Below, in pieces: positions 23,628-32,068 of a DNA stretch of 32,138 nt. The stretch comes from Clostridia bacterium (GTDB taxonomy: Bacteria; Bacillota; Clostridia; Christensenellales; UBA1242). The notes beneath the pieces were generated by a model. That model was given only the letters and a program-made list of their open reading frames with translations. It searched no databases and had not been told where the DNA came from. The stretch is taken from assembly GCA_017453125.1 (NCBI GenBank), contig JAFTKS010000015.1, positions 1-32,138 of the forward strand, given 5' to 3'. A program made the position numbers and the translations under genes. The first letter of the stretch is position 1; every line of letters begins with the position of its first letter.

Positions 23628-26600
23628 ATGAAAAAATTCAACAAAACAATATTTGCTATTTTCATTTTCGCAGTAATTGCAATACTTTTACCTCTAAAAA
23701 CACATAACGTTTACGCTCGTGAAGTATCTGCATCACAATCAATTACATCTGATACAGAAATTCTCGACGAAACAATTATAATAGACACACAAGGAACAGC
23801 ATTCACAATCACGAATAATGCTATTCTTACGATTAGAAATTGCAAGATTACTTGTAATGACGAAGATATAGACGTCACCACATTCGGTATTCTATTTGAT
23901 GTAAAATCGGGTTCAAAACTTATTCTTGATAATGTAACTATCGAAAATATTCGTGCAACCACTGCAATAACCAATAGCGGTATTGTTGAAATTTATAACA
24001 ACACAAAGATACCTTCCACTATCACAAATTCTATAATAAACAATTCAACAAAAGACAATTCTCTAGTTATCCAATCGGGAGATATTCCAAATATCACCCT
24101 GAATTCGGGATACATTTCTGTACTAGAAAATACAAAGATAGAAAACAACATATCTCTTAGAATCAATACCCATATTTGCCACGGAAAGTTAATCGTTAGA
24201 GGAATTGGAGACAACGTTTTTGCAAACAAACACTTAGACAAATTCATTTATAAAAACCCTGAACAATTTGATGAGAACAGAGACTATTTCTTGGATTATA
24301 TCGGAGACACAACAACAGCTACCAGCGACCTTGAAGAGACACTTAAAGCAGGAGATATTGTTTTGAGTGCAAGAACTCTATATTTTAGAAATTCTTCAAC
24401 TTACTTTTCGGGAATGTATTGTACCGCAAATCAATTCATATCCGAATTGATTGAAAATGAAGACTATTCTCTATACTCTCACGCAACATATGGAGCATTA
24501 AATAACCATACAGCAAACACAGAAACAAACAAAACATATACAAAAACCGAATCTGGTCTAGTAACTATTACTCCAAAAATCAATGGCAATAGTATTAATG
24601 GACAAGAAGATATAAAAATGATTGCTGGTAGTAGCGTCGCAATGTTTATTGATATTCCAAACAACTGCGAACTATCGAATATTGAATATATTATTGACGG
24701 AACACAGAACGACACCATTCTTGAAATCGAAGAGCAGTTTGCAAACGAGCATTATATGCGACCAATTGTCAAATACAAATCGAGTGAGCTTGCAAATCAC
24801 AGTGCAGTAATCAATTTTATTTTCACTGAAAAAACCAAGCCTGCAACAGTAAACATAACAAAATCCGACGAAGTCTCTGTATCGCATACAGGCGAACTTA
24901 TCGAAGGCAATACTGTAACATTTACTATCACTCATAGCAACAAGGTAAAAGTAACAAGCATATACTTTAATGATGCAGAAATAACAACCGAACTAAACAA
25001 TGGAGCATATTTATTTACTATTGAATTGGCAGAAAACAATTCCTTAGTTATAAACACACTAAATCTTCCAATAGAAGTTTCAGTAGCACCAACTCAAAAC
25101 TACTCTTTTGAATACGGCAAAGATATTATTATGATAGAAGAAGTGTTGGTCGACTCAACAAACGAGAAGATTGAAGTTCAATTTCTTGGAGAAAACACAA
25201 ATGCGGGCACACATAGAATAACTGGTGTAGTTGTTCTAGAACAATACCAAAATGAATACACCGCAACACTCGCAAGTGGCGAATACACATATACAATCAC
25301 CCGTAAAAAAGTAAACGTATCAGAAATCAAACTAAAAACATACCAAACACAATATGCGGAATCAATAGAACTCAATGCAAATATGTTTATTGATGAAATC
25401 CCAGAGTATTTTGGAACTTATACGCCTCAAAAAATTGAAGACTACAAAATTGGCGAGCAACAAATAATAATAGATGTTTTTATCAAATACGATTCAAATT
25501 ATGAATTGGATAGTAATTCATCAACCCGTATTTTTGCAACACTTATTTTAACACCAATCACTCTTGACACATCGAAATATAGTTTACCAATGAACTTTTA
25601 TCCTGTCTACGATGGTACAGAGAAGATTATCCCTATTACAAACGCTGATGAAAAAATCGACGTAACATATTTATTTTATACAGACAAATCAACCAAAACA
25701 CCAGTGACTCCTATCAATGTGGGAATATACTACGTTGAAGCCACTCTAATTAGTACAAATGCATTTTACTCAACCGACACTGTTTTGGAAGGTGTATTCT
25801 CTATATCTCCAAGAGAAATTTTTATAAACCTTAGTCCAAGTTCAATTGAATATACTGGTTATCCATATATTCCAACAACAGCAATCGCAGACAATCTAGT
25901 ACAAGGACAAAACATAGAGATTTCACTAAAAGAGGTTTCTTGTATTAATGCTGGAGATTACGAAATAGAAATTTTAGGAATAAACTCAAACAATTATTTT
26001 TACAAAAATAGTACTCTAAAATTCACTATTACTCCCGCACAAGTAGACACATCTACTTTGATATTTGATGATATCACCACAATCTATGACGGACAAAACC
26101 ACAAACCAATTTTAAGTGGAACACTACCTCTTGAAATATCGTATAAAATTGATGATACTGAATGCAAAAAAGCAGGAACATACACAATTAATTGTATATT
26201 CTTTAGCAATACTCCAAACATTCAAGCACCTGCTACAATTTCTGCAAAGGTAACCATTCAAAAGAAAGAAATTCAAGCAGTATTCGTTCCACCAGAACTA
26301 TTTATTCAAGGAATGTCAGAAGACTCTATCAAAATTAATTTCTTGCATACTGTAAACCAAGAGTCTCCTAATTATACACTTGAATTCCTAGGATCTATAC
26401 AAAGTGCAGGAACTTGTACGTGTATTGTAAAACTATCCGAATCCTCAAACTACAAGCTTGTAGGAAATACCTCATTTGATTTACTTGTACACGCAAACAA
26501 AGCAAGTTTCAAGGACGAAAATATCAACATTTCTCTTGAGGGAGTATTCCTTCCAAGCGTAGATTTGACTATGACAAAAAGTCAAAATCAAAATGTAATT

Positions 26601-26963
26601 GCAGATACACTTACAGATATAGACTATACTTCATTTGTATGTTTTGACATCAACTTTAAAGACTACACAACCCAAAGAGTCAAGGCAAATGTTATATCTT
26701 CTTCTGTTACCAATGATCCAACAAACTTAAGAATATTCTCGTACAACAACGGAATACTCAAAGAAATAGAATTCACAACCCAAGGCAATAGAATTGTATT
26801 TGAAATGTCAGATTTTGGAAGTTTAATCTTTGTTCAAGAAACATCTTATATCGAGAAATTCCAAACGCCAATCACTATAATTGTCATTGCCTCAGTGTTA
26901 AGTTTATTAACTTTATTGACTTTTGCAATTAACTTTGCAAAATACAAGAAAAAACTAATTTAA
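23628..26963 (+). CDS. Large surface protein with YDG/MBG-type repeats and C-terminal membrane anchor
   Basis: 1111 aa. A signal peptide (MKKFNKTIFAIFIFAVIAILLPLK, cut probably near VYA) is followed by a beta-helix-like stretch (about 40-200, ITNNAILTIRNCKI). At about 500-900 come repeated YDG/MBG-type modules: FEYGKDI with NAGTHRI, VYDGTEKII with NVGIYYVEA, EYTGYPYIPT with NAGDYEIE, and IYDGQNHKP with KAGTYTIN. The last 25 residues are a membrane helix plus KYKKK, with no LPxTG sortase site, so it is held by its helix. Its modules are akin to those in the lipoprotein at 6553-8616. It is divergent from the six-gene operon. Role: adhesin or stalk-type surface protein; ligand unknown. Confidence 0.82.
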   Translation: MKKFNKTIFAIFIFAVIAILLPLKTHNVYAREVSASQSITSDTEILDETIIIDTQGTAFTITNNAILTIRNCKITCNDEDIDVTTFGILFDVKSGSKLILDNVTIENIRATTAITNSGIVEIYNNTKIPSTITNSIINNSTKDNSLVIQSGDIPNITLNSGYISVLENTKIENNISLRINTHICHGKLIVRGIGDNVFANKHLDKFIYKNPEQFDENRDYFLDYIGDTTTATSDLEETLKAGDIVLSARTLYFRNSSTYFSGMYCTANQFISELIENEDYSLYSHATYGALNNHTANTETNKTYTKTESGLVTITPKINGNSINGQEDIKMIAGSSVAMFIDIPNNCELSNIEYIIDGTQNDTILEIEEQFANEHYMRPIVKYKSSELANHSAVINFIFTEKTKPATVNITKSDEVSVSHTGELIEGNTVTFTITHSNKVKVTSIYFNDAEITTELNNGAYLFTIELAENNSLVINTLNLPIEVSVAPTQNYSFEYGKDIIMIEEVLVDSTNEKIEVQFLGENTNAGTHRITGVVVLEQYQNEYTATLASGEYTYTITRKKVNVSEIKLKTYQTQYAESIELNANMFIDEIPEYFGTYTPQKIEDYKIGEQQIIIDVFIKYDSNYELDSNSSTRIFATLILTPITLDTSKYSLPMNFYPVYDGTEKIIPITNADEKIDVTYLFYTDKSTKTPVTPINVGIYYVEATLISTNAFYSTDTVLEGVFSISPREIFINLSPSSIEYTGYPYIPTTAIADNLVQGQNIEISLKEVSCINAGDYEIEILGINSNNYFYKNSTLKFTITPAQVDTSTLIFDDITTIYDGQNHKPILSGTLPLEISYKIDDTECKKAGTYTINCIFFSNTPNIQAPATISAKVTIQKKEIQAVFVPPELFIQGMSEDSIKINFLHTVNQESPNYTLEFLGSIQSAGTCTCIVKLSESSNYKLVGNTSFDLLVHANKASFKDENINISLEGVFLPSVDLTMTKSQNQNVIADTLTDIDYTSFVCFDINFKDYTTQRVKANVISSSVTNDPTNLRIFSYNNGILKEIEFTTQGNRIVFEMSDFGSLIFVQETSYIEKFQTPITIIVIASVLSLLTLLTFAINFAKYKKKLI

Positions 26964-27015
26964 AACAAAAAACTCTAGGAAAAAATCTAGGACATTTGAA
27001 ACTAGTGAAAAATTT

Positions 27016-27052
27016 AAAAGACACTATCAAAATTCTTAAGATAGTGTCTTTT
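27016..27052. terminator. Bidirectional terminator
   Basis: AAAAGACACTATC / GATAGTGTCTTTT, 13-bp stem with an 11-base loop, between convergent genes. The stop codon of the MATE-like gene (27036-27038) falls in the loop. Confidence 0.85.
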
Positions 27053-28265
27053 TGTTGTTCTCTGTAATCAAATTTTTATTTTTAACAATCAATTTATTAT
27101 CAACAACTTTGTATTTTGCGATTCTAATTATTGCAAATATTATAAATGCCAATGTTCCTTGTAATAATTGACCAATCTCCGTGCAATATGGAGAAAGTAT
27201 TATAACAGATAATAAAGTTCTAAAACCTTTTAATGTAAAACTAATTATAGTGTTGAGTGTTGCAGAATATTCAAGTTGAGTATATATTGACAAAATTGAT
27301 TTGTATGGGTGCAATAACATATCAAGCACTTGAAATGCTAGATACACAATGGCAATTTCAATTACAACTTTATTTACAACAGATAATATAATTGACATTA
27401 TAATGCTTGAAGCTATGACAACACTTGAATACACATAAGCATTTTTAACTTCTTTTTTATAATCGTATCTATTCTTTGAAATATCCACTTTGGCAACCGT
27501 AGATATAGCGCCTAACATATCCCATTGAGTATCTGTGCAAAGTCCAATAATATTTAGTGCTGCAAGATATTCGGCACCTGCTGAAAAGGCAATTTTAAAT
27601 CCAAATAAATAGATTACTAACATAAACATTGAAGATACAATGTTTGCAGATTCATATTTAAAGTTCTTAAAAAAAGTAAAATCAATCTTAAACTTTTCAA
27701 ATTGCCAAACATATAAGCAAATTATGTAAATTAACAACACTCCAAGAGTTAAAAGTAGTGCGATTAAAGTATTTGGTATGATTAAGCTAGACAAGATTAA
27801 AACTGAAAATGTTGTTAAGTTAAAAGCGAATAAATGAATATTTGCGGTTTTTTCTTTATCTTCAAAATACAATTTTTCAATTATAAATGAGAATAGTGTT
27901 TGCAAGAATAGTAGTGCTATTCCATAAATCACATAAATTCTATAAAATTCCACATCTTGCCCAAAGAAAGTTATGTATTTATCCACAAATATTAGCGGTA
28001 TAGCAAAGATTAAGGCAGAGAATATTGTTCCCCAGAATATACTATTCCACACAGAATTTTTATTGTTTTCTTTCTCTTTGCGAATATTTGCACCAGAGCC
28101 AAATAAATATTTTAAAATTGCCCATATAAATTGTATAGCATAGGTAATTGAGAAAACATTTGAAATACGATTATCTCCAAGAACATAGGAAAGAACTATC
28201 CACGATAAAATCGGGATAATTGAATATATAAACAATCCGCTTCCTATTCTAAATAATCTTTTCAT
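27036..28265 (-). CDS. Polytopic membrane protein, MATE/MOP-flippase-like
   Basis: 409 aa from ATG 28265, which has TTGGAG 6-7 bases upstream; an in-frame start at 28316 adds 17 residues with no such site. Nearly the whole chain is hydrophobic, with about twelve membrane helices in pairs. The short polar loop after helix two and the later segment YLAALNIIGLCTDTQWDMLGAI recall the conserved regions of MATE-type exporters in the MOP flippase superfamily. Substrate export (cations, drugs or lipid-linked sugars) is the general family role. The match is by topology and a few residues only; another multi-pass transporter is possible. It is monocistronic, and a GC-rich structured element lies about 95-140 bases upstream. 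Confidence 0.6.
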   Translation of the reverse strand: MKRLFRIGSGLFIYSIIPILSWIVLSYVLGDNRISNVFSITYAIQFIWAILKYLFGSGANIRKEKENNKNSVWNSIFWGTIFSALIFAIPLIFVDKYITFFGQDVEFYRIYVIYGIALLFLQTLFSFIIEKLYFEDKEKTANIHLFAFNLTTFSVLILSSLIIPNTLIALLLTLGVLLIYIICLYVWQFEKFKIDFTFFKNFKYESANIVSSMFMLVIYLFGFKIAFSAGAEYLAALNIIGLCTDTQWDMLGAISTVAKVDISKNRYDYKKEVKNAYVYSSVVIASSIIMSIILSVVNKVVIEIAIVYLAFQVLDMLLHPYKSILSIYTQLEYSATLNTIISFTLKGFRTLLSVIILSPYCTEIGQLLQGTLAFIIFAIIRIAKYKVVDNKLIVKNKNLITENNKKTLS

Positions 28266-28356
28266 TAGTTCTCCAATATTTTTTATTATAACATAAAAAA
28301 TATAGATTTGTATCATATAATAAAAATTTTAAAAATAAATTTAATTGGCAGTTAGA

Positions 28357-28408
28357 CGTGCGCTTGTCTTGATACAAGTGTCGTCGTTTCGCTCCGACAG
28401 ACAAGCAC
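28357..28408. other. GC-rich structured element upstream of the MATE-like gene
   Basis: A short GC-rich island in AT-rich DNA. GCTTGTCT (28362-28369) pairs perfectly with AGACAAGC (28399-28406), enclosing TGTCG (28379-28383) / CGACA (28395-28399). An alternative hairpin, CTTGT-6-ACAAG (28363-28378), uses the same left arm, so the two folds exclude each other. It could be a structured RNA leader of the MATE-like gene on the minus strand, or a dispersed repeat. No ORF in it is convincing. Confidence 0.45.
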
Positions 28409-28440
28409 CTTTCACGGCATAAAGTAGCCAAAAGAAAAAG

Positions 28441-28461
28441 AACTGAGAGTATATCTCAATT
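28441..28461 (-). terminator. Possible terminator of the nfeD-qmcA operon
   Basis: Inverted repeat AACTGAGA / TCTCAATT (one mismatch) with a 5-base loop, followed on the minus strand by CTTTTTCTTTT. It lies about 65 bases past the qmcA stop. Confidence 0.45.
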
Positions 28462-28525
28462 CCTTTATTATTTCGCTAGTTTCTATTATCTGAGACCAAC
28501 ACCTAGAGTTTTTTATATTATAAAA

Positions 28526-29431
28526 TTACTTTTTTGAGTCTTTTTTAACAACGTCTTGCATACTAGATAGAAGTCCTGCAACGTTTTGAATTTCGCTTGG
28601 AACAATAATTTTTGTTGCATTTCCATCAGCAAGTTTTTTCAAAGCCTCAAAGCCTTGAAGTGTGATATATGCCGCATTTGGATTTGCGCTATTTATCTTA
28701 TTAATAGCCTCTTGTTCACCTTCTGCAAGAGCAATAAGTTCTGCCTTTCTTGCCTCTGCTTGAAGAATCTTTGTTTCCTTGTCTGCTTGAGCTCTTAGGA
28801 TTTGAGCCTGCTTTTCACCTTCTGCAACAAGAATACTAGATTTCTTTTCTCCTTCAGCTTTCAAGATTTGTTCTCTTCTTTCTCTTTCAGCTCTCATTTG
28901 TTTTTCCATTGCATCTTGAATATCTCTTGGAGGTAAAATATTTTTAAGCTCTACACGATTAATTTTGATTCCCCAAGGATCTGTTGCTTCGTCAAGAATA
29001 AGACGCATTTTTGAGTTTACTGTATCTCTTGAAGTAAGAGTTTCGTCCAACTCCAAATCACCAACGATATTTCTAAGAGTTGTAGCGGTCAAATTCTCAA
29101 TTGCCCTAACTGGATTATCTACACCATAAGTAAATAATTTAGGGTCTGTAATTTGAAAATAAACTACTGTATCAATTTGCATTGTTACATTATCTTTTGT
29201 AATAACTGGTTGTGGTTGGAAATCTGCCACAATTTCTTTCAAAGATATAGGTGAACTACATCTATCAAAGAAAGGTATAATCATATGCACTCCAGTTTCT
29301 AGTGTTTTATGATATTTTCCAAGTCTTTCTACAACAACTGATGTTGCTTGTCTAACAATTCTAAGAGATGCTATTAATGCAATAATTACAATTACTCCTA
29401 GAACCAAAAAAATAATTCCTACTGTTCCCAT
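28526..29431 (-). CDS. qmcA: SPFH/stomatin-family membrane protein
   Basis: 301 aa. One N-terminal membrane helix (about 3-24) is followed by the SPFH/band 7 domain: ATSVVVERLGKYHKTLETGVHMIIPFFDR, DNVTMQIDTVVYFQI, and EATDPWGIKINRVELKNILPP. A long charged helix with repeats of the type KAEGEKK, VAEGEKQAQILRAQADKE and QAEARKAE comes next, then a short tail. Length and order match QmcA and stomatins almost exactly. These oligomerise into large membrane scaffolds linked to protease control and lipid microdomains. It follows the NfeD gene by 10 bases with AAGGAGAG upstream, the common nfeD-stomatin operon. Confidence 0.92.
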   Translation of the reverse strand: MGTVGIIFLVLGVIVIIALIASLRIVRQATSVVVERLGKYHKTLETGVHMIIPFFDRCSSPISLKEIVADFQPQPVITKDNVTMQIDTVVYFQITDPKLFTYGVDNPVRAIENLTATTLRNIVGDLELDETLTSRDTVNSKMRLILDEATDPWGIKINRVELKNILPPRDIQDAMEKQMRAERERREQILKAEGEKKSSILVAEGEKQAQILRAQADKETKILQAEARKAELIALAEGEQEAINKINSANPNAAYITLQGFEALKKLADGNATKIIVPSEIQNVAGLLSSMQDVVKKDSKK

Positions 29432-29441
29432 TTTTCTCTCC

Positions 29442-29912
29442 TTACTTTTTCAATTTTTCATTTTCTTGTGTGTCTTGTTTTGCTTCTTTTACAACAAGTT
29501 TATTGCCTGAAATTCTCACAACTTCAACAACAGCACCCTTTTCGATTGTCTGTTGATTTTCACCAACAACACTCCATTCAAGGTCTTTTACTTTCAATTT
29601 TCCAACCGTTTCAAAATCGGTTCGTTCAAGCATTCTATACTTTTGCCCAACTAAGGCATCTAGATTTGTTTTTGTCGTTGTATTCTTGAGCAAGAATTTC
29701 ATAGTTATTTTTCTTAATAAAGCAAGCAATAATGCTGATGTTGCAAAGAATATAACTATCTGCCAAACGGTTTCTACAGCACCCGTTGCAGACAAAATCA
29801 ACGCAACAACGCCACCAAAAGTGAACCAAATAGATATGAGTTCTGTAGTGGTAAGCTCTACAATAACAGATAGAATTACAACACCAATCCAAACCCAAAA
29901 CATATAATCCAT
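29442..29912 (-). CDS. NfeD-family membrane protein
   Basis: 156 aa. Membrane helices at about 4-20, 27-46 and 48-66 are followed by a soluble C-terminal NfeD beta-barrel (OB-fold): LVGQKYRMLERTDFETVGKLKVKDLEWSVV, then KGAVVEVVRISGNKLVV. This is the short NfeD type without the serine-protease domain. NfeD proteins work with the SPFH protein encoded next to them, and this gene directly precedes qmcA. AAGGAGG lies upstream of the ATG. It is the first gene of a two-gene unit. Confidence 0.88.
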   Translation of the reverse strand: MDYMFWVWIGVVILSVIVELTTTELISIWFTFGGVVALILSATGAVETVWQIVIFFATSALLLALLRKITMKFLLKNTTTKTNLDALVGQKYRMLERTDFETVGKLKVKDLEWSVVGENQQTIEKGAVVEVVRISGNKLVVKEAKQDTQENEKLKK

Positions 29913-29989
29913 ACCAAGGCCTCCTTAATATTCTTAGTTTAACATATTAATATTAATTTTCACAAACAAAAAATACTAACTATTTCAAA

Positions 29990-30934
29990 TCACATCTCTT
30001 TTATATTGTCTTCTTCTTTTTGTTTGCTAGGTTTCATCAAAATATAACTAGAAGCACCATCATCCATCATATGCCTTTGTAGATTGTGCAACATTCCCCC
30101 CAATACCTTCTTTTTAGGAAATGGCATACCAAAAGAATAAAATACTTGCATCTTCCCGCCATCTTTTAGGTTGTTATCATACAATGAATGAATAACTTTT
30201 TTAAAAGCGCCATTGGACACATAATCAAAAATATTAGAAACATCTATATACCCATATTGTCCACTAGCATATTTAGGAAAGTCTTTGAATTCAGCCAAAC
30301 AAAACTTCAAATCAACATCATCTAACTTTTCTCTTAATGCCATATATGCCGACTCAGACTGGTAGAAATCACTTTCTAATTCAAATCCCCCGTGAAAAAA
30401 ATCACGCATTGTTGCTATTGGCAATTCTTGATCAAGAAATATTGTTCCCCAGAACACACTTGCATTTTTACTCAAATCGTGAAATATTCTTTTGTAAATA
30501 TATGGCGAAAATATTCTTACACCATCTGTTTTGAACACTTTGGAAAACGTCTTAAAATCAAGGTTTTTTATCATTGCCATTTTGTATTCAGCATAATATT
30601 TCGACAAAATATTTGCGTCCATTAGAGTAATATCTTTCGCACCATTAAGAATGCACTTTAGGACTTGATCAAAACTACTACCAACAGTCAATACCCTTTC
30701 GTTCTCCAGAGAGCCAATGAAATTGTGTGTTTCTTCCAAATTTTCATTACTTGCCATATAAACCTTATCTGTTGCAAAATTAAATAATGAAATTTTCATA
30801 AAACGCTCTTTGCCTGAATAAAACTTTTCTAGTGCCAAGCTATATTCCGATTCGTCCAAGTATTCGCCATTTTTTTGATCTCTAGGTGTTATATCTTTAA
30901 TACAACACCCCGTTCTCTTTCTTTCCTTGTCCAT
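29990..30934 (-). CDS. DUF3419 (BtaA-like) family protein
   Basis: 314 aa from ATG 30934, with AGAGG upstream; an in-frame start at 30970 is less likely because it abuts the predicted -10. Residues about 70-120 read RVLTVGSSFDQVLKCILNG, then ITLMDANILSKYYAEYKMAMIKNL. This follows the DUF3419 pattern VLTIxSxGDNxLxLL..G....VDxNPxQ..LxELKxAAI, the SAM-binding core of BtaA-type amino-carboxypropyl transferases. The middle (FHDLSKNASVFWGTIFLDQELPIATMRDFF) and the end (MLHNLQRHMM) are family-like only in part. BtaA makes betaine lipid precursors with BtaB, but no BtaB is here, so the substrate is open. The gene has its own promoter (30959-30986) and ends in TGA. Confidence 0.6.
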   Translation of the reverse strand: MDKERKRTGCCIKDITPRDQKNGEYLDESEYSLALEKFYSGKERFMKISLFNFATDKVYMASNENLEETHNFIGSLENERVLTVGSSFDQVLKCILNGAKDITLMDANILSKYYAEYKMAMIKNLDFKTFSKVFKTDGVRIFSPYIYKRIFHDLSKNASVFWGTIFLDQELPIATMRDFFHGGFELESDFYQSESAYMALREKLDDVDLKFCLAEFKDFPKYASGQYGYIDVSNIFDYVSNGAFKKVIHSLYDNNLKDGGKMQVFYSFGMPFPKKKVLGGMLHNLQRHMMDDGASSYILMKPSKQKEEDNIKEM

Positions 30935-30958
30935 AAACTCTACCTCTTCATTAAACCC

Positions 30959-30986
30959 AATATAACACAAATTTGAAATTTTTCAA
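30959..30986 (-). promoter_or_regulatory. Promoter of the DUF3419-like gene
   Basis: TTGAAA (30981-30986), 16 bases, TATATT (30959-30964) on the minus strand, about 25 bases before ATG 30934. Confidence 0.6.
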
Positions 30987-31095
30987 ACTCTAGTTATAAA
31001 AAATCAACAATAATTGAAATTTCACTATTTTTAAAAAATGAAAAGCCCATAATTTAATCGAAAATAGTTAATAAAAACTCTGGCAATCACTCCAA

Positions 31096-31674
31096 TTACA
31101 TCTCAAATGAATCTGTGAATTTATCGCTCCCAGGCAAGTTTAATTCCTTTGTGAATTTTCTTCCTATAAATTTTGGAAAAAATTTTGTTCCATGTACCCA
31201 CAACTCATTACTATAAAAATTTGCACTACCAACCAAATACTGAGAAGCCAATTCAAACCCAACATAACGCTGTCCTAGAATTAGATTTAGTTGTCCGTCA
31301 AACACTCGAACATCGCAGGTTTCCTCCCCTCTATAATTTTCTACTGTATACTGAATAAACATTGCACCTTTTGTCTCTATGTACTTACGTATATAATTAT
31401 CATACATCAACATTCTAGGCAATTCGCCCCTATCCACACAAGATTTCCACAACCCCTCGTAATATTTCGAACTTGTGCTTTTACTAGCAATTCGTCTTCC
31501 ACATTTATTAAATGTGTCATCAATCGAAGATGAACTATACCCAACAATAAAATTGTTGCCGTCATAAATAACTCTAGTTGTACAACTCTTACCTTCTGGG
31601 AATATCTTAGGATCGGTTTCTGAATTACGTTCAAAAACAACTTCTTTAATATCTAAATTTTCATTTGTTTCCAT
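31096..31674 (-). CDS. Unrecognised 192-aa protein
   Basis: Soluble and mixed alpha/beta, with no signal peptide, membrane helix or repeat. Visible landmarks are GKSCTTRVIYDGNNFIVGYS near the start, CGRRIASKSTSSKYYEGLW, VENYRGEETCDVRVFDGQ and a basic end FFPKFIGRKFTKEL. I know no family with this order. GGAGAG lies 6-7 bases before the ATG, and a near-consensus promoter (31729-31756) precedes it. It is probably well expressed and monocistronic. It reads in the same direction as the DUF3419-like gene, but that gene has its own promoter 160 bases further on. Confidence 0.6.
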   Translation of the reverse strand: METNENLDIKEVVFERNSETDPKIFPEGKSCTTRVIYDGNNFIVGYSSSSIDDTFNKCGRRIASKSTSSKYYEGLWKSCVDRGELPRMLMYDNYIRKYIETKGAMFIQYTVENYRGEETCDVRVFDGQLNLILGQRYVGFELASQYLVGSANFYSNELWVHGTKFFPKFIGRKFTKELNLPGSDKFTDSFEM

Positions 31675-31728
31675 AACTACTCTCCGTACTCTAATTATTG
31701 GACAAACAAATCCAATATTACTAATTTT

Positions 31729-31756
31729 ATTATAACACTTATCTAGTTTTTGTCAA
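31729..31756 (-). promoter_or_regulatory. Consensus promoter of the 192-aa protein gene
   Basis: TTGACA (31751-31756), 16 bases, TATAAT (31729-31734) on the minus strand: both hexamers are perfect. Confidence 0.8.
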
Positions 31757-31842
31757 TACTATCGATATTTTCACATATACCCAGTCTCATTCACACCTTT
31801 TACAAATATCAAAAACTATCCTACAAATATATTTCATACCGC

Positions 31843-31871
31843 TTGACAAAACCATACATATAATATACAAT
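31843..31871 (+). promoter_or_regulatory. Promoter of the tRNA-Thr region
   Basis: TTGACA (31843-31848), 17 bases, TACAAT (31866-31871). Transcription would begin near 31878, about 90 bases before the broken tRNA copy and 190 before the intact one. Confidence 0.7.
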
Positions 31872-31968
31872 AATTGAGTTAAAATAAACTATAGTATTAA
31901 ACCCAATCAACGCTGTAGTCTATTTATTAAAAGCCAAATCCCACCCTCACTTTCTTACAAAAATTTAT

Positions 31969-32017
31969 GCTGATGTGGCACAGTCGGTAGCGCACCGCCT
32001 TGGTAAGACAAGGAAAT
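31969..32017 (+). pseudogene. Broken tRNA-Thr, 5' part only
   Basis: From 31966 to 32007 this copies the tRNA-Thr at 32066-32107 with one difference in 42 bases (C at 31996, T at 32096). It covers acceptor 5' strand, D-arm and anticodon loop TTGGTAA. After that the sequence departs: the anticodon stem cannot close, and there is no T-arm or acceptor 3' strand. The copy is offset by exactly 100 bp. A short CTCCA-TTT-TGGAG hairpin lies in the spacer before the intact copy. Confidence 0.7.
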
Positions 32018-32068
32018 AGCTTTTTTGAACAATTTTACAACTGAATACTTACTCCATTTTGGAGCTAT

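Noticed and set aside
23628..26963. Sortase-anchored adhesin
   Set aside because: The C-terminus has a membrane helix and basic tail but no LPxTG-like motif before it.
28249..28431. 60-aa minus-strand ORF across the GC-rich element
   Set aside because: No ribosome binding site, and it overlaps the preferred start of the MATE-like gene; the GC-rich element itself better explains the composition.
29635..29907. Extra ORFs overlapping the NfeD gene on both strands
   Set aside because: NfeD is recognisable in its own frame, and the others are low-complexity antisense or alternate frames.
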